DNA of 64,000 nucleotides from Orthonyx spaldingii (lineage: Eukaryota; Chordata; Aves; Passeriformes; Orthonychidae), in the NCBI GenBank assembly GCA_013397795.1, contig VZTJ01004096.1, positions 1 to 64,000 of the forward strand, given 5' to 3'. Below, in pieces: positions 24,538 through 38,831 of this stretch (the stretch's first letter is position 1; the number at the start of each line of letters is the position of its first letter). Both the position numbers and the translations under genes were made by a program. The notes below the pieces were generated by a model. It saw only the letters and a program-made list of their open reading frames with translations, made no database searches and was not told the DNA's origin.

Positions 24538-27500
24538 TCAGTCTTTTATATCACTCTGTATCCTGAAAAATGGTGAATACATTTTTTAAAGTTAAAAATA
24601 AAATGCACTCCAGCTATTCTTTAACTGAAAAGAGATCAAACTCCTCAGTCCTCACTTTATATACAAACATTGCAAGTGCTTCTCGCTGTGTTAATGTGTG
24701 GGAGCATGTGTACTTATGCACACATATATATCTGTGTATATGTATGCATGAGAAATGCCAAGTTGAATTTCCTTGGTGAACAAAATTTGGTTCTGCTAGA
24801 GTAGAGGAACAGGAGGAATATATTCAGAATGTGGAGAACATGGGAAGATTGCTATTGAAGTCTGAAATTCATAACATAAAGGGGTTAATTTTTCACTAGA
24901 AGAGTAGATGGGAACATACTAGTATACTTTAAAGGCATACAGGATGTTAGTTTAGCTTCTGAAGGGAATTTTTCAGAAAATATAGGAGGCACTATACAGA
25001 AGTACATCAGCATTTTCTTTGTACACTGCAGTGAAAATAATAATGGCATTAAAAGCTCAACTCAGTGCATCAAGTTTTAAATCTCACAAGGGCAGAGATA
25101 TCAAAATGTCAAAGCTAGTGGGGAAAAAAGAAGTCAAAAAAGAGAAGTTCACATAATGTGCTATATAGCTAAGACAGGAAAAAAAAAGTCTGATTTCATA
25201 ATGTTGTTGCACAGAGATTTCCATCTTAGAATTTATTCCCCCCTTCAGTGTTGCCTTGGAATGGTATTTTATTTATAAACCACCCATCTGCATATGTACT
25301 ATTCTTTGTTGGTAAGTCTGCTTCTCTCAGTCCTACTTTGTTGCTGTATCTGATTTCACACATAGAAGTAACAGAGCATCTGGGACATCAGGAAAGAAAC
25401 ACTGAACATCTTGGACAAGGGGATACCTATCTTTAAGAAATGTGACATTTACTATGTGACTGTGTGACTGATACAGTAATGTGTAACTCAGTGAATACTT
25501 GACACATTTAAATTGCTATTATGTAACACACATTTGTGTTTTATTCTGATGAGATATTTCACAGTTAAGGCAACAATTTTTAATCAAGCAATTCACAGTC
25601 TTCCAAATATGCATAATAGTTTTCAGATGAAGGCATCTATTTGTGATTTGGCTCTACTAGGCTTTTTTAATATAGTTCATGTTTTCACCCAGCTCACAGA
25701 CTTAATTGTTGTTTCTTAACGTACTGACATGTAATTTTGGAGAAATATCTCAATTTAAACAGAAAACTTGAAAGATGACTGAAAGCATTTTTACTTACCT
25801 TTGGTTCATGATCCTTAGCATGAGGTCAGAGTTTCACCACACAGGCTTGTCGGTGTCAATATCATCTTACTTTTCACTAAAAATGTCAAAAGATAGTGTA
25901 AACCAAGGCAATCCATCTACTGGCTTTATGTTAGCTGAAACACACAACATCTCCTAGAAATAGCAACCTGTTTTAAAAACTTTATGATGGCAGGCTGTAA
26001 CCACAATATTTATTAACAAGGTTCCAGAAAATCTGTGTGAAAATAAACAGCGCTTGTTTGACTTTGAAGTCCTCTGGAATCAAGACGTATGTTTCTGTGC
26101 CTGTGCAACATTTCTGTGTTTTGAATATTTCAAATCCTTTCTTAAGTTAGATCGAGCTCTGGTGATCCAGCATTGAGTTGATGTCCCAGTATACACAGAT
26201 ACCAAGAAGAATTATGACTAACTATAGTTACAGACTCTTGCTTTTTAAAAAGAGCTCTTGGTGATTCCTGCTTTTTTTATGGAATATGTTCATGGACCAA
26301 ATACACACTTAGAAAGACCTGTAAGAGTCCAAATTTGCATGATATTATTCTATAATCATCACCCTGTGAACCTCTCTGGCATTATGTTATTCTACATTTC
26401 TGTCTCAGCTATGGAGCATTGAAGAAGAAATTCAAAATACCTCATGGGAAAAGACAGTGTAGAGAAAAGGACTTGTCTCTAATTCAGGAATGAATACTAG
26501 GAGCAGCAAAGAGCAGGTCCTGACTTTCAGTCAGTTTCCAGAACACTTAATAGATACTGATTTATTTTCTATCCCTATAATTACTATAGTGCAGATATAA
26601 TTTATTTCTTTACATGTTTCTGCAGATTTCAATGTGTCAACCTCTCCAGCTCCACAGCTGCTAGGTGTCTTCAGCATATTGCTCTGTACTTTTTGTGCTG
26701 ATCAAAGAGACCTGTAGCATTCTCCAGCAGAAATATATTTCTTGACTTTACCAGATACATTGGAACACATCCAGAAAAAGTCATTGGATACAATCGATGC
26801 CTCAGTTCCTGCAGAAAAGGACTAGCTCACACTCTGAGGAATAATTTTGGCACTGATATACAGCTGATACTTTGGGACTGTCCAGAAATAAGTACTTACT
26901 AACAACAATGCATAATTTCTTAACCATAAGTAGGGCTGGTTGTGAGACAAAATCCAGCTCTCCATCTCTGTCAAAACCAAAACCTTTCTGACTTTTTATA
27001 TAACTACATTTTCACACTCCTAGGCCTTGGATTCATCCTGACAATTTAAAATTAATTTGTTATCCTAACAAATTGAAAAACCACACTGTTTCCTCTGCAT
27101 TTAACAGGAAAAGACAAACACTTCAGAGAGTGGTTGAACCATATTAGATTCTCCTAGGTAAAGAATATTAAAATCAAACTGAGATACTTAGTTTAGGTGC
27201 TATTTTGAAGGAGCATTCAGGTTCAGAATTTTAAATAAATGAAACAACCTTCATGGATAATTAAAGTTTTCCCCTGTTGATAATGTTTTTAACTAAATTT
27301 TTGAGTCGTATATTCTCTGTGTTTTAGGCTGTTCCATTTGGCAGATCAGATAGCAAGATTTTTTTAATATATTGTTATGTTATCTTATATTATTTTAGTT
27401 TTTAGGTGCCTGATTTCCAAACTTAAAATTTGATTTTCAGAAGTGAATGACTTGCCTAACCTATTTTGAAACCCTGCCTTTAGAATCAAATTGTGGAATG

Positions 27501-29157
27501 GTTCCTATTAGGATCTTAAATCAATAATTATTAAGAAATTATATCTGTAATTATAGATTGGTTGCTTACATATCAACATAGTTATTTCCCCTAATTGTGA
27601 AGTTTAAAGTCAAGGCCAGATGTTCCTGTCTGGACGATCGTGGTTTAAAACTGCATGATTTTGAGGTTCAGAATGCTGATAGCAGCCTTCAAAACTAGGT
27701 TGATTTAATTAAGGTGTATAAATACAGGAATAAGACCAAAATTTTCAAAGTTTTGGCTGATTATACAGTCGCCTATAAGTTGTGAGGCTTCAACTGTACT
27801 TGGAGGGAATTGTTTGCTTTTATCGAAGTAGCAAATACCATAAAGCTGTAAATATCACTAGTGTGATAAAAGTCCTGATCCTAGAAATTCAGTTATTCTA
27901 GTAATATGTTATTTTAATAACACTAAGCTCTAAAGTCCATGGAATCCTTATGCTGAGTATATTTCAAATCCAAGACACTTCTCTGATCCAAGAAAAGACA
28001 CACAAAGATCTTGTGTACCCCTACATTGTTAAATCTCTAAGATCAACACAGAACCTGAAATCATTTAGGTACCTATTAACCATACAAAGATTAGACTTAA
28101 AGTCTGAGTTGATTGCAAGTAAGAGTCAACTTTAGAACTTATTACCTTTATGCTGGCATCTCATTTTTTTAGGGTGAAGAGAAGATGCAAAGAGTTGTGG
28201 AAATTTTTGGAGTTCAAAGGTCCTTAGAGTTCTGGACTTTTAAGAAGTGTTTCTAATAAGAGTTACTTAAAAAATAATATGTAACGAATATTAAATGAAT
28301 ACATTCTTCCACGGGAAAAAAATCGCATTAGAACTGTATGTCATTAAATAGTATCTGAAGAGAAATACCCACCCAACCAAAGAAACCTATCTCTAACCTA
28401 AAAGCCAAATTTTAGAGATGCTAATGGAAAGTTTCACCTTAATTCCAAAGATACTGGATTTTTTTCATAATACAATACTGTCTTCCTATTTAATTAAAAC
28501 CCATTGTTAAGTTGCTGCATTTTTCACAGAATTTGGCATGCTGACATAGACCTTCTGACAGCATAAGCAATGAATGTACTTTACGTAGGAAAACTGAAAC
28601 CTCCATAATGTCTCTTTTGTATGCTGAAATGGGATTGTTTCAAACAATCAGACTTTGGGGAAGCTGAACCATTTGGCTCATCTCATATCTGCTTCAGCAT
28701 TATTCTGTGCTTTCTGCTCAAATTCTTACTGTGAGCCAAGTCGTTGCTGTGTCAGGTCCAAGCACAAACATTTTCTCTTCAGGACTCTTCAGCTGCTGAT
28801 CCAGCACAGAGGAGTTGTTCCATTCTGTTCCCTTGTGCACACTGATGCCAGAGGAGACTTGCTAGAGGAGCTGGTCCATGTTAATGGTCCATTGAGCATG
28901 TGTACCCAGCACAAATGAAAACAGCAACCAGCTCATGCTTTTTCCACAGCATGGCCCTTCCTAGAGCAGCCTCATGTAGTGGGCAGTTCTGGTAATGGTG
29001 GGCAGTGACAAACTCAAGGGAGAGGCCTGCAGTACTTACCAATAATAAATTTATAAATGAAGAATAAAAAAGAAAAGAAAAAAAGTAGATACAATGGAAT
29101 GGGAAATTTTATGTCATTTTAAGTATTCCTTGATAGTTCCTCTTTTCCTAATTATTT
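23251..29157. other. Unique AT-rich DNA, no gene seen
   Basis: No exon is recognisable in almost 6 kb. The only clear structure is the TTA microsatellite at 24482-24537, listed separately. A moderately GC-richer part at about 28650-29030 resembles no repeat I can name; it ends in an A-rich stretch (29041-29090). Confidence 0.65.
24482..24537 (+). repeat. (TTA)n trinucleotide microsatellite
   Basis: About 18 uninterrupted TTA units. Perfect purity over this length suggests recent slippage and probable length variation between individuals. Confidence 0.98.
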
Positions 29158-29312
29158 TATCATAAACTTATAGAATGATTTGGGTTGAAAGGGACCTTTA
29201 AAGGCCTTCTAGTCCAACCCCACCTGCTGTGATCAGGGACATCTTCAACTAGATCAGATTGTTCAGAGCCCATTCCAACCTCACCTTTAATATTTCTTGG
29301 GACAGGGCATAT
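29158..29312 (-). mobile_element. CR1 LINE 3' end fragment
   Basis: An antisense CR1 3' end: 'tatagaatgatttgggttga', 'aagggacctttaaaggcctt' and 'ctagtccaaccccacctgct', then 'gatcagggacatcttcaact'. It is 5'-truncated at about 29312. The terminal octamer is partly degraded (ATCATAAACTTATAGAATG). Confidence 0.9.
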
Positions 29313-32300
29313 TTCCTTTGGACTATCTCAGCTCCTGATTGACACTAAAGCTGCTGTATTTAAAACGGCTATTAATAAGAACAGTTTCATTTAAAGCTGC
29401 TGTATATAAGCTTCTCACATTTTATACACTTGAAAGTTCTTATTGTATACATTTCACTGACACAGAAAAAGCAAAATATTCTTTAATTCTACCAAGAGAT
29501 ATCAGTAAACAGGACTGTTTGTAGATCAAACACCTGCAGACAAACACTAGGAGCTGCAACCTTATATCTCCTGAGATTTATTCATTTTCTTGTCAGATAT
29601 TTGTGCTGCAACAATTCTGATTAATGTAGATTCCAAAAAGAATGTTTGATAAATAATCATGAGTCATCCCTACTGTGATGTCCAATCCCTATAGTATAAG
29701 GGATTCAAATTCATATTAAGAATTTATACTGATTTTCAAGCAGTCCAGTATTTATCACAAAAAAACCAAAATTAAAGGTGCTACTAAGATGCCTTGGGTT
29801 CCAAGAAAAGGTAAGAATATCTGTGCTTATGTTGGCATTTTGCCTGAAAAGTGAAAGAGTGAATTTATCAAAAGCTGTGTTCTGGCAAGCACAGAGATGC
29901 AATAATTGAGAAGAAGTGTTTGAAGAATATAATCTGCCACTTTTCTTCTGGTGGCTGTAAAGGTAGAGTAAGGTGCTAACCATAAATAGCCTGTTAACAT
30001 CTAAGAACCTTTTTACAGAATCCCATGTGAGTTTGTAAAGGATCTGCCCTGAAGTTTTCCTTGACAATTACCATTCAGCTACAAAAATAATTTTAGGTGG
30101 CAGCCTCCTGACTGCCACAGGCTCTCAGAGGAGGATGAACTGAATCCAGATTTCCATGCCAGTTCAGAATTATCTCACCACTAGTGCCTAGCTGTAAACC
30201 TGTAGTGGAACTGGCTGCTTGCCTGCTTGCAGTCCCAATGAGGAGTTTATGTTCATATATTCAAAATGCTAGCTCTCACAGCTTGCTGGAATTACCACAG
30301 TCACCCTGCTTTCAGACAGAAATTTCATACTCATGCTGAGTCCTTCTGAAAATAAAATACGATATTTCTGAATTTCTGTGTAGTTAATTGGACAATTTAG
30401 TATGTCTCCTGATGTTGTGCCCAATTGTGAAGATCTGGCAATTTTCTAAATGCTACCTCCAAATTGTCAGGATTACCAGGAAGGGCATGGTTGGGGAATG
30501 CCTGGATTTTAAAACGAATAGGTATGGAATTCATGAAAATGCTGTTTCATAGCTTTGAAATGAGAGGACTGTGAAACAAGAGGACTATGAAACCACACCT
30601 TTAAGTTGTCTCTACTTAAAAGGAATAGGGAGAGATAGACATCTTTAGGTCATGAATCATCTCAGCCTAAGGTAGATGTCTAAAATAGCTGATAATTTGC
30701 ATCTTTAAATTTCTTATTTTTTGATTGACTTTAAACAGATGTGGATACAGTCTTCTACACTGCATGTGCCATGACTCCCACCAGTGCAGCTACAAGTCTT
30801 TCCTAGGATTCTGTTGAGTGGCCACATGACTTTTCCAACAGTAGATTTTAGCCAGGCTCTGAAAGCTGAGTACTGGAGATCACTGCAAGGCCATCATAAT
30901 CCGAGTCCATTTATGAAAAGCAGCCAATGGGAATTTTAGAGTTTGATGTACTCTGGTCTAACTAATATACATTTACTCATACCTTCATTTGCACATTTTG
31001 TGACCATTAGCTTTATTTAATTAGATTCATTGTGAAAAAAACCTGAACCAAAGCTGACTGAACACTGTTATTGGAGCACGTCTTTACATTTTATTGAGTG
31101 CTGTCAGAAACCATTCTGACAATAAACTTGTTGTATGACTTGACATCTAAAAATGTTCAAGTACCTAAATAAAAGTAGTCCTGTACCTTCATTTTATTTA
31201 ATGTTTTATTCTGACAGTTTCATTCAAATATTACATGTTAAGTAGTTTCTGGGTAATTGTCCATATTCAAGGCAAAGACACCAAAATCTTCCCTTTATTT
31301 AAAAGGTGTGTTTACCTTCAAAAACCCCCCTTGGCTAGATATTTCATACAGTCAGTCAATCCTGAAAACAAAAGAATGGTATAAAGCTTCACAGGTATCT
31401 TTTTTTTTTAAATGCAACATAAATGGTATTCCACAATATTGATTAGCCTCAGAAAAATACATGCAAGGGCATACGATTATTTTTTCTCCCTTTAAAACTT
31501 TAAAACAGCTATGGAAGAAACTTATTTTGAACAGTTACATGGCAGCAAATTGAATTTTGATTCAGTGACTTATTGTATATCTGTAAGGCTCAAAAGTATT
31601 TTTTAAACCAAAGAGGTAGTTTTGAACATCAATTTATTTTAATATATTGAATATTTTAATAGTTAACACGTTACTTTATCCATCTGACACTGCAATAACT
31701 ATTTACACAGAAAACAGAGATAATAGAAGTAGAACAGACAGTGGTACTTTTTAGATATTAACATGAGGGCAGGAAAAGGCATAAAAAGTAATAGATTAAA
31801 TATCAGCAGTATCTGCCACAGTATTACTTATGAGAATAGTCACCTCTGTCTCACTTTTTTCTTTGGCTTTCGGTTGCCCTCCTGCAAAATCTGTGAGTGA
31901 TAATAATATCAACACTACTACTTTATTTTTTTCTGTATGCGATCTGTAAGGATTTATTGATATGTGGGATGGGGTGTCAGATCACCTCACAGGGAGAATA
32001 TAAGAATGCAGATGGACTTAAACAAGTGTTGTGTATAATCCTACATGCATGCTGTGAAGTTCTTTGTGCATCTCTTAGACTGAGGTCTCAAAAAACCTCA
32101 TTTTCTGCTTAGCAGCCTAAGGAATCATTACGGTAAAAGACTTTTCCTTCTATTTCTCTCAGGCTTTTTTCTTACAGAGTGCACATTTGTTCTTATCCCT
32201 TTTTGGCTTCCTGAAGTCCCAGGCTATCCAAGAAATGACCACTTCTCCTTAACCCTGTCAGTAAAGTTAGTAAGCTTGGCTAAATCTGTCAGAAAAGCAC

Positions 32301-33954
32301 ATCCTCATCCTGACAGAGAACTTTTATCTCAAGGGAACTTTCTTCAGCTTTGGTCTGTGATGCACCTGTAGAAAATGTTATATAAAAATGCCTGTGAAGA
32401 TAATTCAGTGGTGCAAAATTTATTCTTCTGACAAAAACTTCAGCCTTGAAATATAATTATACAACTGTTCTTTTCTGAGCTTAATATTTTTATATGCATT
32501 CCCATGTCTGTAAATGCAGTTTATATGTGCTGCATTTTTCAGGTTTCTTTCACTACTCTCTGATACATTGCTTGAATTACTGTCTCTGCAGTGAGGAAGA
32601 ATATTTGTTTATGATTTTGACAGAGAGACAAGAGAAAAGGAGGACACCAAAGACTCACAATTAATATTATTGTAGTTTAATTATTAATATGGGGAAAGAA
32701 AGAAAAAAAAAAACCAAAACAAAACTATACCTTGTTTAATTCTTTAATATAAACTTCCTGTACTATGGCAATTTCCATGCTTATTTTCCTTCTGACCTCA
32801 AAATATTTGTCAATTCATGTCTTCTGATTTCCTCTCATCATCACACTTTGGATGACATCACTGAATGCTCTGTACTATCTTTTTACTCTTCCAGAAAGGC
32901 AGAAGTAGTCATCTTTAGTATTCTGATAGATAAACCTAAGTAGTCTGTATATACATATTATAAAAGCCATGCCGAAATTTATTAACCTCTCGAAGGGGCT
33001 CAATTATCATCTACTTTTGCTAGTTTATTTTTTTTTTTACTTTTGACATCTTAACTGAAAGGATGATGACCACAGACACTAAAGACATCTTAGAAAAGAC
33101 ATCTTAGCAAAGACAACCATACCCTTACACAGGTTCTCTTTCTCTAATATTATCAACTTTATGCCTCCACACTGCTTACACCTAGTATTCTTCAATATTA
33201 ATATTAACAATACTCCTAGGATTATTTCTATGTCTAATTAAGTATAAAATCAGCTAGCCTGGACATTTTGATTGAATGCTTGCAATGTGCTACAAGCCAT
33301 TTCTTAACAAAGTTCTTTTGTGATCACATTGTGGCCACAAAAATAAAACATTTGAAATTAAATATTTATTCATATTTATTTCAGTTTCCCCTTAAACCAG
33401 GAAAAAAAGATCAGTAATAGGAGTTGATGCTGCACATAGTCATATAGTTCAGCTAATTTTATGAAGTACTCACAAAAACATCAGATCTGTGTTTTCTCTA
33501 CTTCTTTTCTCAGAAACCAAAAAAACCAAACCACAAACCGATGAAACCAAACAACTTTTTATCACTTCCACTATGGCCAGTAAATGAAGATGCTTTCAGC
33601 TATTTGCAAAGGATTTCCCTTCTCTTATCTAGTGCCAATGCATTTTGTTTGTGCTTCACACAAGAGCATATGCTTTGCATGTTCAAAATATTTGAAAAAA
33701 CCTTAAACCTCTAGAATAATGAAGTATGTTTTAGACATGTTTCTTGGATATTTTTCATGTTATATAAAAATAATATCAGCATGAGAAAAAAAGAAAGTAA
33801 GACAAATTGAAAGGCTACTAAACTCAAAGAATAAACTTACCGGGTTTTTTCTAACATTCTAGTAATAGCTCCAAGGAAACTAGAAGTCTTTTTAATGAGA
33901 TATCCTTGGTATAAGAGCTTAAAACTAAGATTATCTTTCCTGAAGTTAATCATC
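29313..33954. other. Unique AT-rich DNA, no gene seen
   Basis: No exon or repeat family is recognisable. A 13-bp segment AAAGACATCTTAG occurs twice 14 bp apart (33081 and 33095). Several short A- and T-runs occur (32699-32711, 33027-33038). Open frames are all under 120 codons and have no motif. Confidence 0.7.
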
Positions 33955-33959
33955 TGAAG
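33955..33959 (+). repeat. Target-site duplication, left copy (TGAAG)
   Basis: TGAAG immediately precedes the solo LTR and is repeated exactly after it at 34568-34572. A 5-bp duplication is the size expected for ERVL-type and many ERV1-type integrases. Confidence 0.85.
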
Positions 33960-34567
33960 CGTCCTCGTTTTGGCTGAGGTAGAGTTAATTGTCTTCATAG
34001 AAACTGGTGAGGGGCTGTATTTTGGATTTATGCTAAAAAACGGGGCTGACACCACAGGGAGGTTGCATGTATTGATGAGCAGGGCTTACACAGAGCCAAG
34101 GCCTTTTGTGCCCCTCACATCACCAGTGAGAAGGTGAGGGGTGCACAAGCAGTTGGGAGGGAACACAGCTGGGACAGCTGACCCCGACCAACCAAAGGGA
34201 TATTCCATAACATATGGCAATATGCTCAGCATATAATCCTAGGGGAAGAACAAGGAATGGGGAGCATTCAGAGTGATGCTATTTGTCTTCCCAAGTCACC
34301 ACTACGTGTGATGAAGCCCTGTTTTTCTGGAGATGGCTGAACGCTTGTCTGCCCTGGGGAAGTGGTGAATTAATTCCTTATTTTGCTTTGCTTATGCATA
34401 CAGCTTTTGCTTTACCTATTAACCTGTCTTTATCTCAACCTCAGAGTTTTCTCATTTTTATTCTTCTGATTCTTTTTCCTATCCTGGGAAGAGTGAGTGA
34501 GCAGCCAGGGGACAATGAGCAAGTAACTGTGTGGTGCTTAGTTGGCGGCTGGGATTAAGCCATGACG
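33960..34567 (+). mobile_element. ERVL-type solo LTR (608 bp) with TSD
   Basis: This matches a common avian ERVL-like LTR across its full length. Landmarks in order are 'gttttggctgaggtagagtt' at the start, 'acacagagccaaggcctttt', 'acacagctgggacagctgac', 'aaagggatattccataacat', a decayed TATA-like ATATAATC at 34231, 'tttgtcttcccaagtcacca', a decayed polyadenylation signal (ATTAAC, 34418-34423) and 'gtggtgcttagttggcggct' near the end. Exact TGAAG copies flank it. No internal viral sequence remains, so it is a recombination product. The terminal bases are CGTC...GACG where TG...CA is normal; see findings. The 91-codon open frame inside (34283-34558) is incidental. Confidence 0.93.
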
Positions 34568-34572
34568 TGAAG
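34568..34572 (+). repeat. Target-site duplication, right copy (TGAAG)
   Basis: Exact match to 33955-33959, which fixes both LTR borders. Confidence 0.85.
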
Positions 34573-34663
34573 ATAACTGTTTAGTCCAGCCAATGGTCTG
34601 GAAATTTGGAAGGGATGAAGGAAATAGAATGAAGAATCTATGAATGTTTCCAGCACCTTTTTT

Positions 34664-34665
<2 letters not shown>

Positions 34666-34697
<32 letters not shown>
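34666..34697 (+). repeat. Poly(T) tract (T32)
   Basis: A pure T32 run lies 94 bp after the solo LTR. On the minus strand this is poly(A), but no AATAAA lies just upstream of it in that orientation, so it is best called a homopolymer. Confidence 0.95.
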
Positions 34698-37600
34698 CTT
34701 TTGCTTACGTAGGACTAATATACAATTGTTTTCAGGTTGACATACGGTCATGGTTCTGGTCAGATTATGATATCTGTGGCAGTTATATCAACAAGGATCT
34801 AATGTTACATCACTTTATTTTATGTATAGACATAGACATAACTTTAAACACTGTTTAAGTGGATAGTGGGAACATAAGTCAATGTCCTTTTAATATCTTC
34901 CCAGTCCAATAAGACTGCCTGGATTCCATATTTAAAACATGGAATTAAGTTTTTAAAACATTTACAACTTTTTAAACTGAATCAAATAACAGTGGAAATC
35001 TCACAATTTTGAGAGGTGAAGGAGAAAGGAAGAAACAGGTTGCCTGCTTTCAATGCAACTTAAAGAAATTCTGACTTGTGTTCCTGCATAGCTTCTGAGT
35101 TACCAGAAGGCAACTATTACATTGCCTTCATACCATTTGAATAGGGAGAAAGAGAAGAAATCAAAGGGGTAATGAGCAAGATAAAGAGAACAATCTATCT
35201 TTACCGGTTTTATTTTTATTATTTTAAATTAGATAAATAGGTTTAAGTCTTTAAATGAGCATGAATTCTATTCCACATCAAGGTCCCCTCTCATTTTCTG
35301 AGAATAAATGGGATTACTGCAGAAATGTGTAAAATGCTGTCTCCAAAATATGAAGTGCAGAAGAAATAAACAAAATTTTCCAATACAGTAGATGTAAAAA
35401 AAAAAATTAGCTTTACATTTAAAGACATTTTAAGACAATGTATTTATAGGATTAATTTTATTTATAAAACTGTGATCTTAATATAATGCCTTGTCTATGG
35501 TTAACAATTGTACTAAGGCAGTCCTGAGGCAAGATACGTGAGAATGGAGAGGGGGTTTTGCTGAAATTGTGTTGAAAACAGGGTTGATAACTGAGGAAGA
35601 TAGGTGCATCTTAGATTGGAATTCTCCTGTCTTCCACTTAAAGAAAGCTGTGCTTTTCAGGTTTTCAGATTTGTTTTTCTTGTGCTTTGTTTTGCTTTTT
35701 TTTTTTTCATCTAAAAATCAAAACTATATTTCTAATGCACTAATAAATAAAAAATAAAACAATTCCTCATTCTTTTGGTGTACTAGAAAAAAAATCCTCA
35801 TCATCTGTAACATTTCCAAAATGAACATCCTTATTGAAACTGAAGGATGTGTATCTGTATAACTACTAACACTGACAGTCTTGGATGCATGGCCAGGGTA
35901 TGGGGATGAGCATAGCAACATTCAGGGATACATTGTGTTTTTAATGACTGCAGAGTGATTTATATATCAGCTCAGAGAACTGTAAAGGTTCAAACCCTAG
36001 TATAAAACATTGTCTTGGATACAGGCAAACGTGGCAAAATTATATTGACAAACAGATTATGCTTCTTCCTTTGCATCTGAAATAGACTCCTCCTAAAGTA
36101 TGAGAAATAACCCTGGCCAGTACCAGTTCCCTCCCTATCATGTCTGAAAAATGCTTGGAAGAAGACTGAATGTTCCAATGAAATTCCATGCCAGAAAATG
36201 ATAAAATATTCCTGTTCCATAAATAAGCAGCCTAAACCAGAGTATGCTAGTGTCCAGGAGTAACTCCATTACTAGTAGTATAGACAAAATGAAAGATGAT
36301 GAAATTAATGAAAAACCTAAAGCTAACCTAGACAATCACAAAAGTGTCTGCTTGCTAACCACTGCTTCTGCATTGAACCAGATAGTTCCAGTATATCTTA
36401 CTAGCAGCTGACAAAAGCCAGCCTGTATTTCCAAAACTTAAGAAGTCCAATTTAATCAAAATCTTTCCTAAGGCTTAGAACTTATTTCAACATCTGTGGA
36501 AATTGTTGTGGCTTGGTTGGAGTGAGTAGAAACAGTATTTTTTTCTTTTTTTTTTCCCAGAAAATTTTCCAAAATAATCACAAATATCCTTTATATTTTT
36601 TGTCTTGATTCAGTTGCCATGAATAAAGTGACTACCTGAATCCTCCTGATCATTTTCTGCTTAATATCTAGAAAGACCTTTATATTCTCCCTATCCACAT
36701 GTTTGAGAATTAGCCCACTAAAAAGTGAGTCTGCTAAAAGCAGTAATTCAAAGGCAAAGGTTTGATGGTTAAGGTTTTACCATATCATTGCGTAGCTATG
36801 TAGTAAGAACAGCAAATTATTCATTTGTACCCAGAAAACTAACCCTTAGCTAGATTGTCTTTAACCTCTTGTGGCACAGTTCCCATCTCCTGCGGTGTCC
36901 TGGCAAAAAAGTCCTTCTGAAATATCTTTGTAGATTGTGAGCTGATCATGCAGGAATTGAAATGGTGATGCCAGGCATATACTTTGCATGTTCTAATGAG
37001 TTTTGCTCTATTCCTCAGGCCAGCTGGCTGTGCAAGCTTTAGATAATGTACAGAAGCCAAAGCCAGAAAAAGCTCAAATTAATAAAAAAATAGCTGCAAC
37101 TCAAACCAGACGTATCTTAAGGGCTTTTAAGGTTTCAAAATGCTGTAAAGATAATTTTCATCTAGTGAATATGAATGGCAAAACTGATGCTAGGGAACTT
37201 ATATTATATAAATACTGCATAGCTTTCCTTTTTTTTTAGTAGCATTTAATGCAAATAAAATTAAAAGGCTTTCTCACTTGGCCTAGCAGAGCTCTGGCTA
37301 GGTGTGAAACAGAGCTGCAGTTTACCCTCAATTCCCTCATCCTGAGGCAAGAGCAGTGGGCTGCAGTATGATAATGAGTAGACTGAATGAAAAGACTGGA
37401 TTTGATTACATTTGGTAGTAACAGGTGTGGGAAGGACATAAGAAAGAGCTGCAGAATTTTTTCCCAAGAGCATTAAAGGCTGAAACGGGCTATATCTTAT
37501 ACTTCCAAATGTAAAGGCTTGTTTCTGCTGTTGAGCATAAAGAAATTTTGTTGGCTTAACATATAAAAATTGCTGTCAAAGGTAACGCTAGAAAGTCAGC

Positions 37601-38831
37601 CCATTTTTGACAGCTGTTGGGGACTATCTGGTCCACCAAAAGGCTAAAACCATGCAAGTTTATGTGCCACACTAGAGTGAGATATAATACTGAAGGTTTC
37701 ATCCTGAAATTATTTTCACATAGCTCTAGTTAGACACAAGTCTAACAGCATGGAGATGTCACCTTTTTTTATTGTGGCAAATATGTTTTGTCTGGTCCTT
37801 GAAGGTATCTAAGAAACAAAGAATGTCTTAGAGCATCAGTGTATGTCCATGGAAATTGAATAAACAATAGTAAAACTGACATTTTAAATGCCTTAAAATT
37901 CTCCACTGTAGGCTGTAGACTCCCTGCTACCCCCACACATCACTGAAAGTGAACCCTTTTTTCAGCAAGTAAAGCATGTAGACATGAAATTTTATTCAGT
38001 TAATGGAAAAACACAAAATCATGAAAATAAAATGAGAGCTTCTCACTCAAGCAATCAGTGTGATTGCCTTGTTGGAAGATCATACCCTTTTTAGCCCATT
38101 CTAACACTGTCATTTGACTGTCATTTGGCTTTCCCAGGACAATCAATGATGAGTCTTTACCTCAGTCTAAATGGACTTGCCTCAAGGTACACGCACCAGG
38201 AATACACAAAGGTGATGGGTAATTTAGCCTGTATGGAATTCTGATTGCTCAGAAAATGCTAGGGGGAAATGCAGCTGTTCTGAAACAACTACCTCCAACA
38301 ACTATACACAGGAGTCTAGCATCACATTTAACTTTTCTCTTAAGATGTTTGCTGCATCTGTTTCTTTGTTGAAATGCAAAACTCAGTATGTGGGTTAAAT
38401 GCATTTTTCTATAAGTACTAAATTATATGCAAGAATATAATGCTGTGTAGGGCAGGCTGGCTGCTCCCTGGGGGCCAGGTACTGCCTGCAATGGATGTTT
38501 GGTTCATCAGGGAAGGTGCTCCTGCCAAGGGGTAGTGCAGGCACAGGGAGGCAGCTGGAAGGAGCTGCAAGCCCAGAGTATGGGGCACATTTGTAGTGAG
38601 AAGCCAGTTGCACCTGTCAGGGTGCAGATCAATGAAGTGCATGGATAGACACAGCCATGATTGCAACACAGCTGAATTGTAGCCCAGGTATGCGCTGAGG
38701 GTGTTAGGCTTTGCTTAGAAGGAGCTCCTGAAGAAAATAAGGACCTTGCTGAGGCTCCTAATTTTCATCACAAGGACCCTGCAGAAGTACCTCCTCTGTC
38801 CCTCAAAGCTCTGCAGTGAGAGAAACAATTA
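34698..38831. other. Unique DNA, no gene seen
   Basis: About 4.1 kb with no recognisable exon. The part from about 38430 to 38830 is richer in G and C than the rest and leads into the GGAA/GGCA array. It could be the 5' part of the LTR-type repeat seen beyond the array, but I could not match it to that repeat. Confidence 0.65.

Noticed and set aside
34283..34558. 91-codon plus-strand frame
   Set aside because: It falls inside the ERVL-type solo LTR with TSD; the LTR U3-R-U5 is non-coding.
34666..34697. Poly(T)32 as a minus-strand retrocopy tail
   Set aside because: No AATAAA or variant lies within 30 bases upstream on the minus strand.
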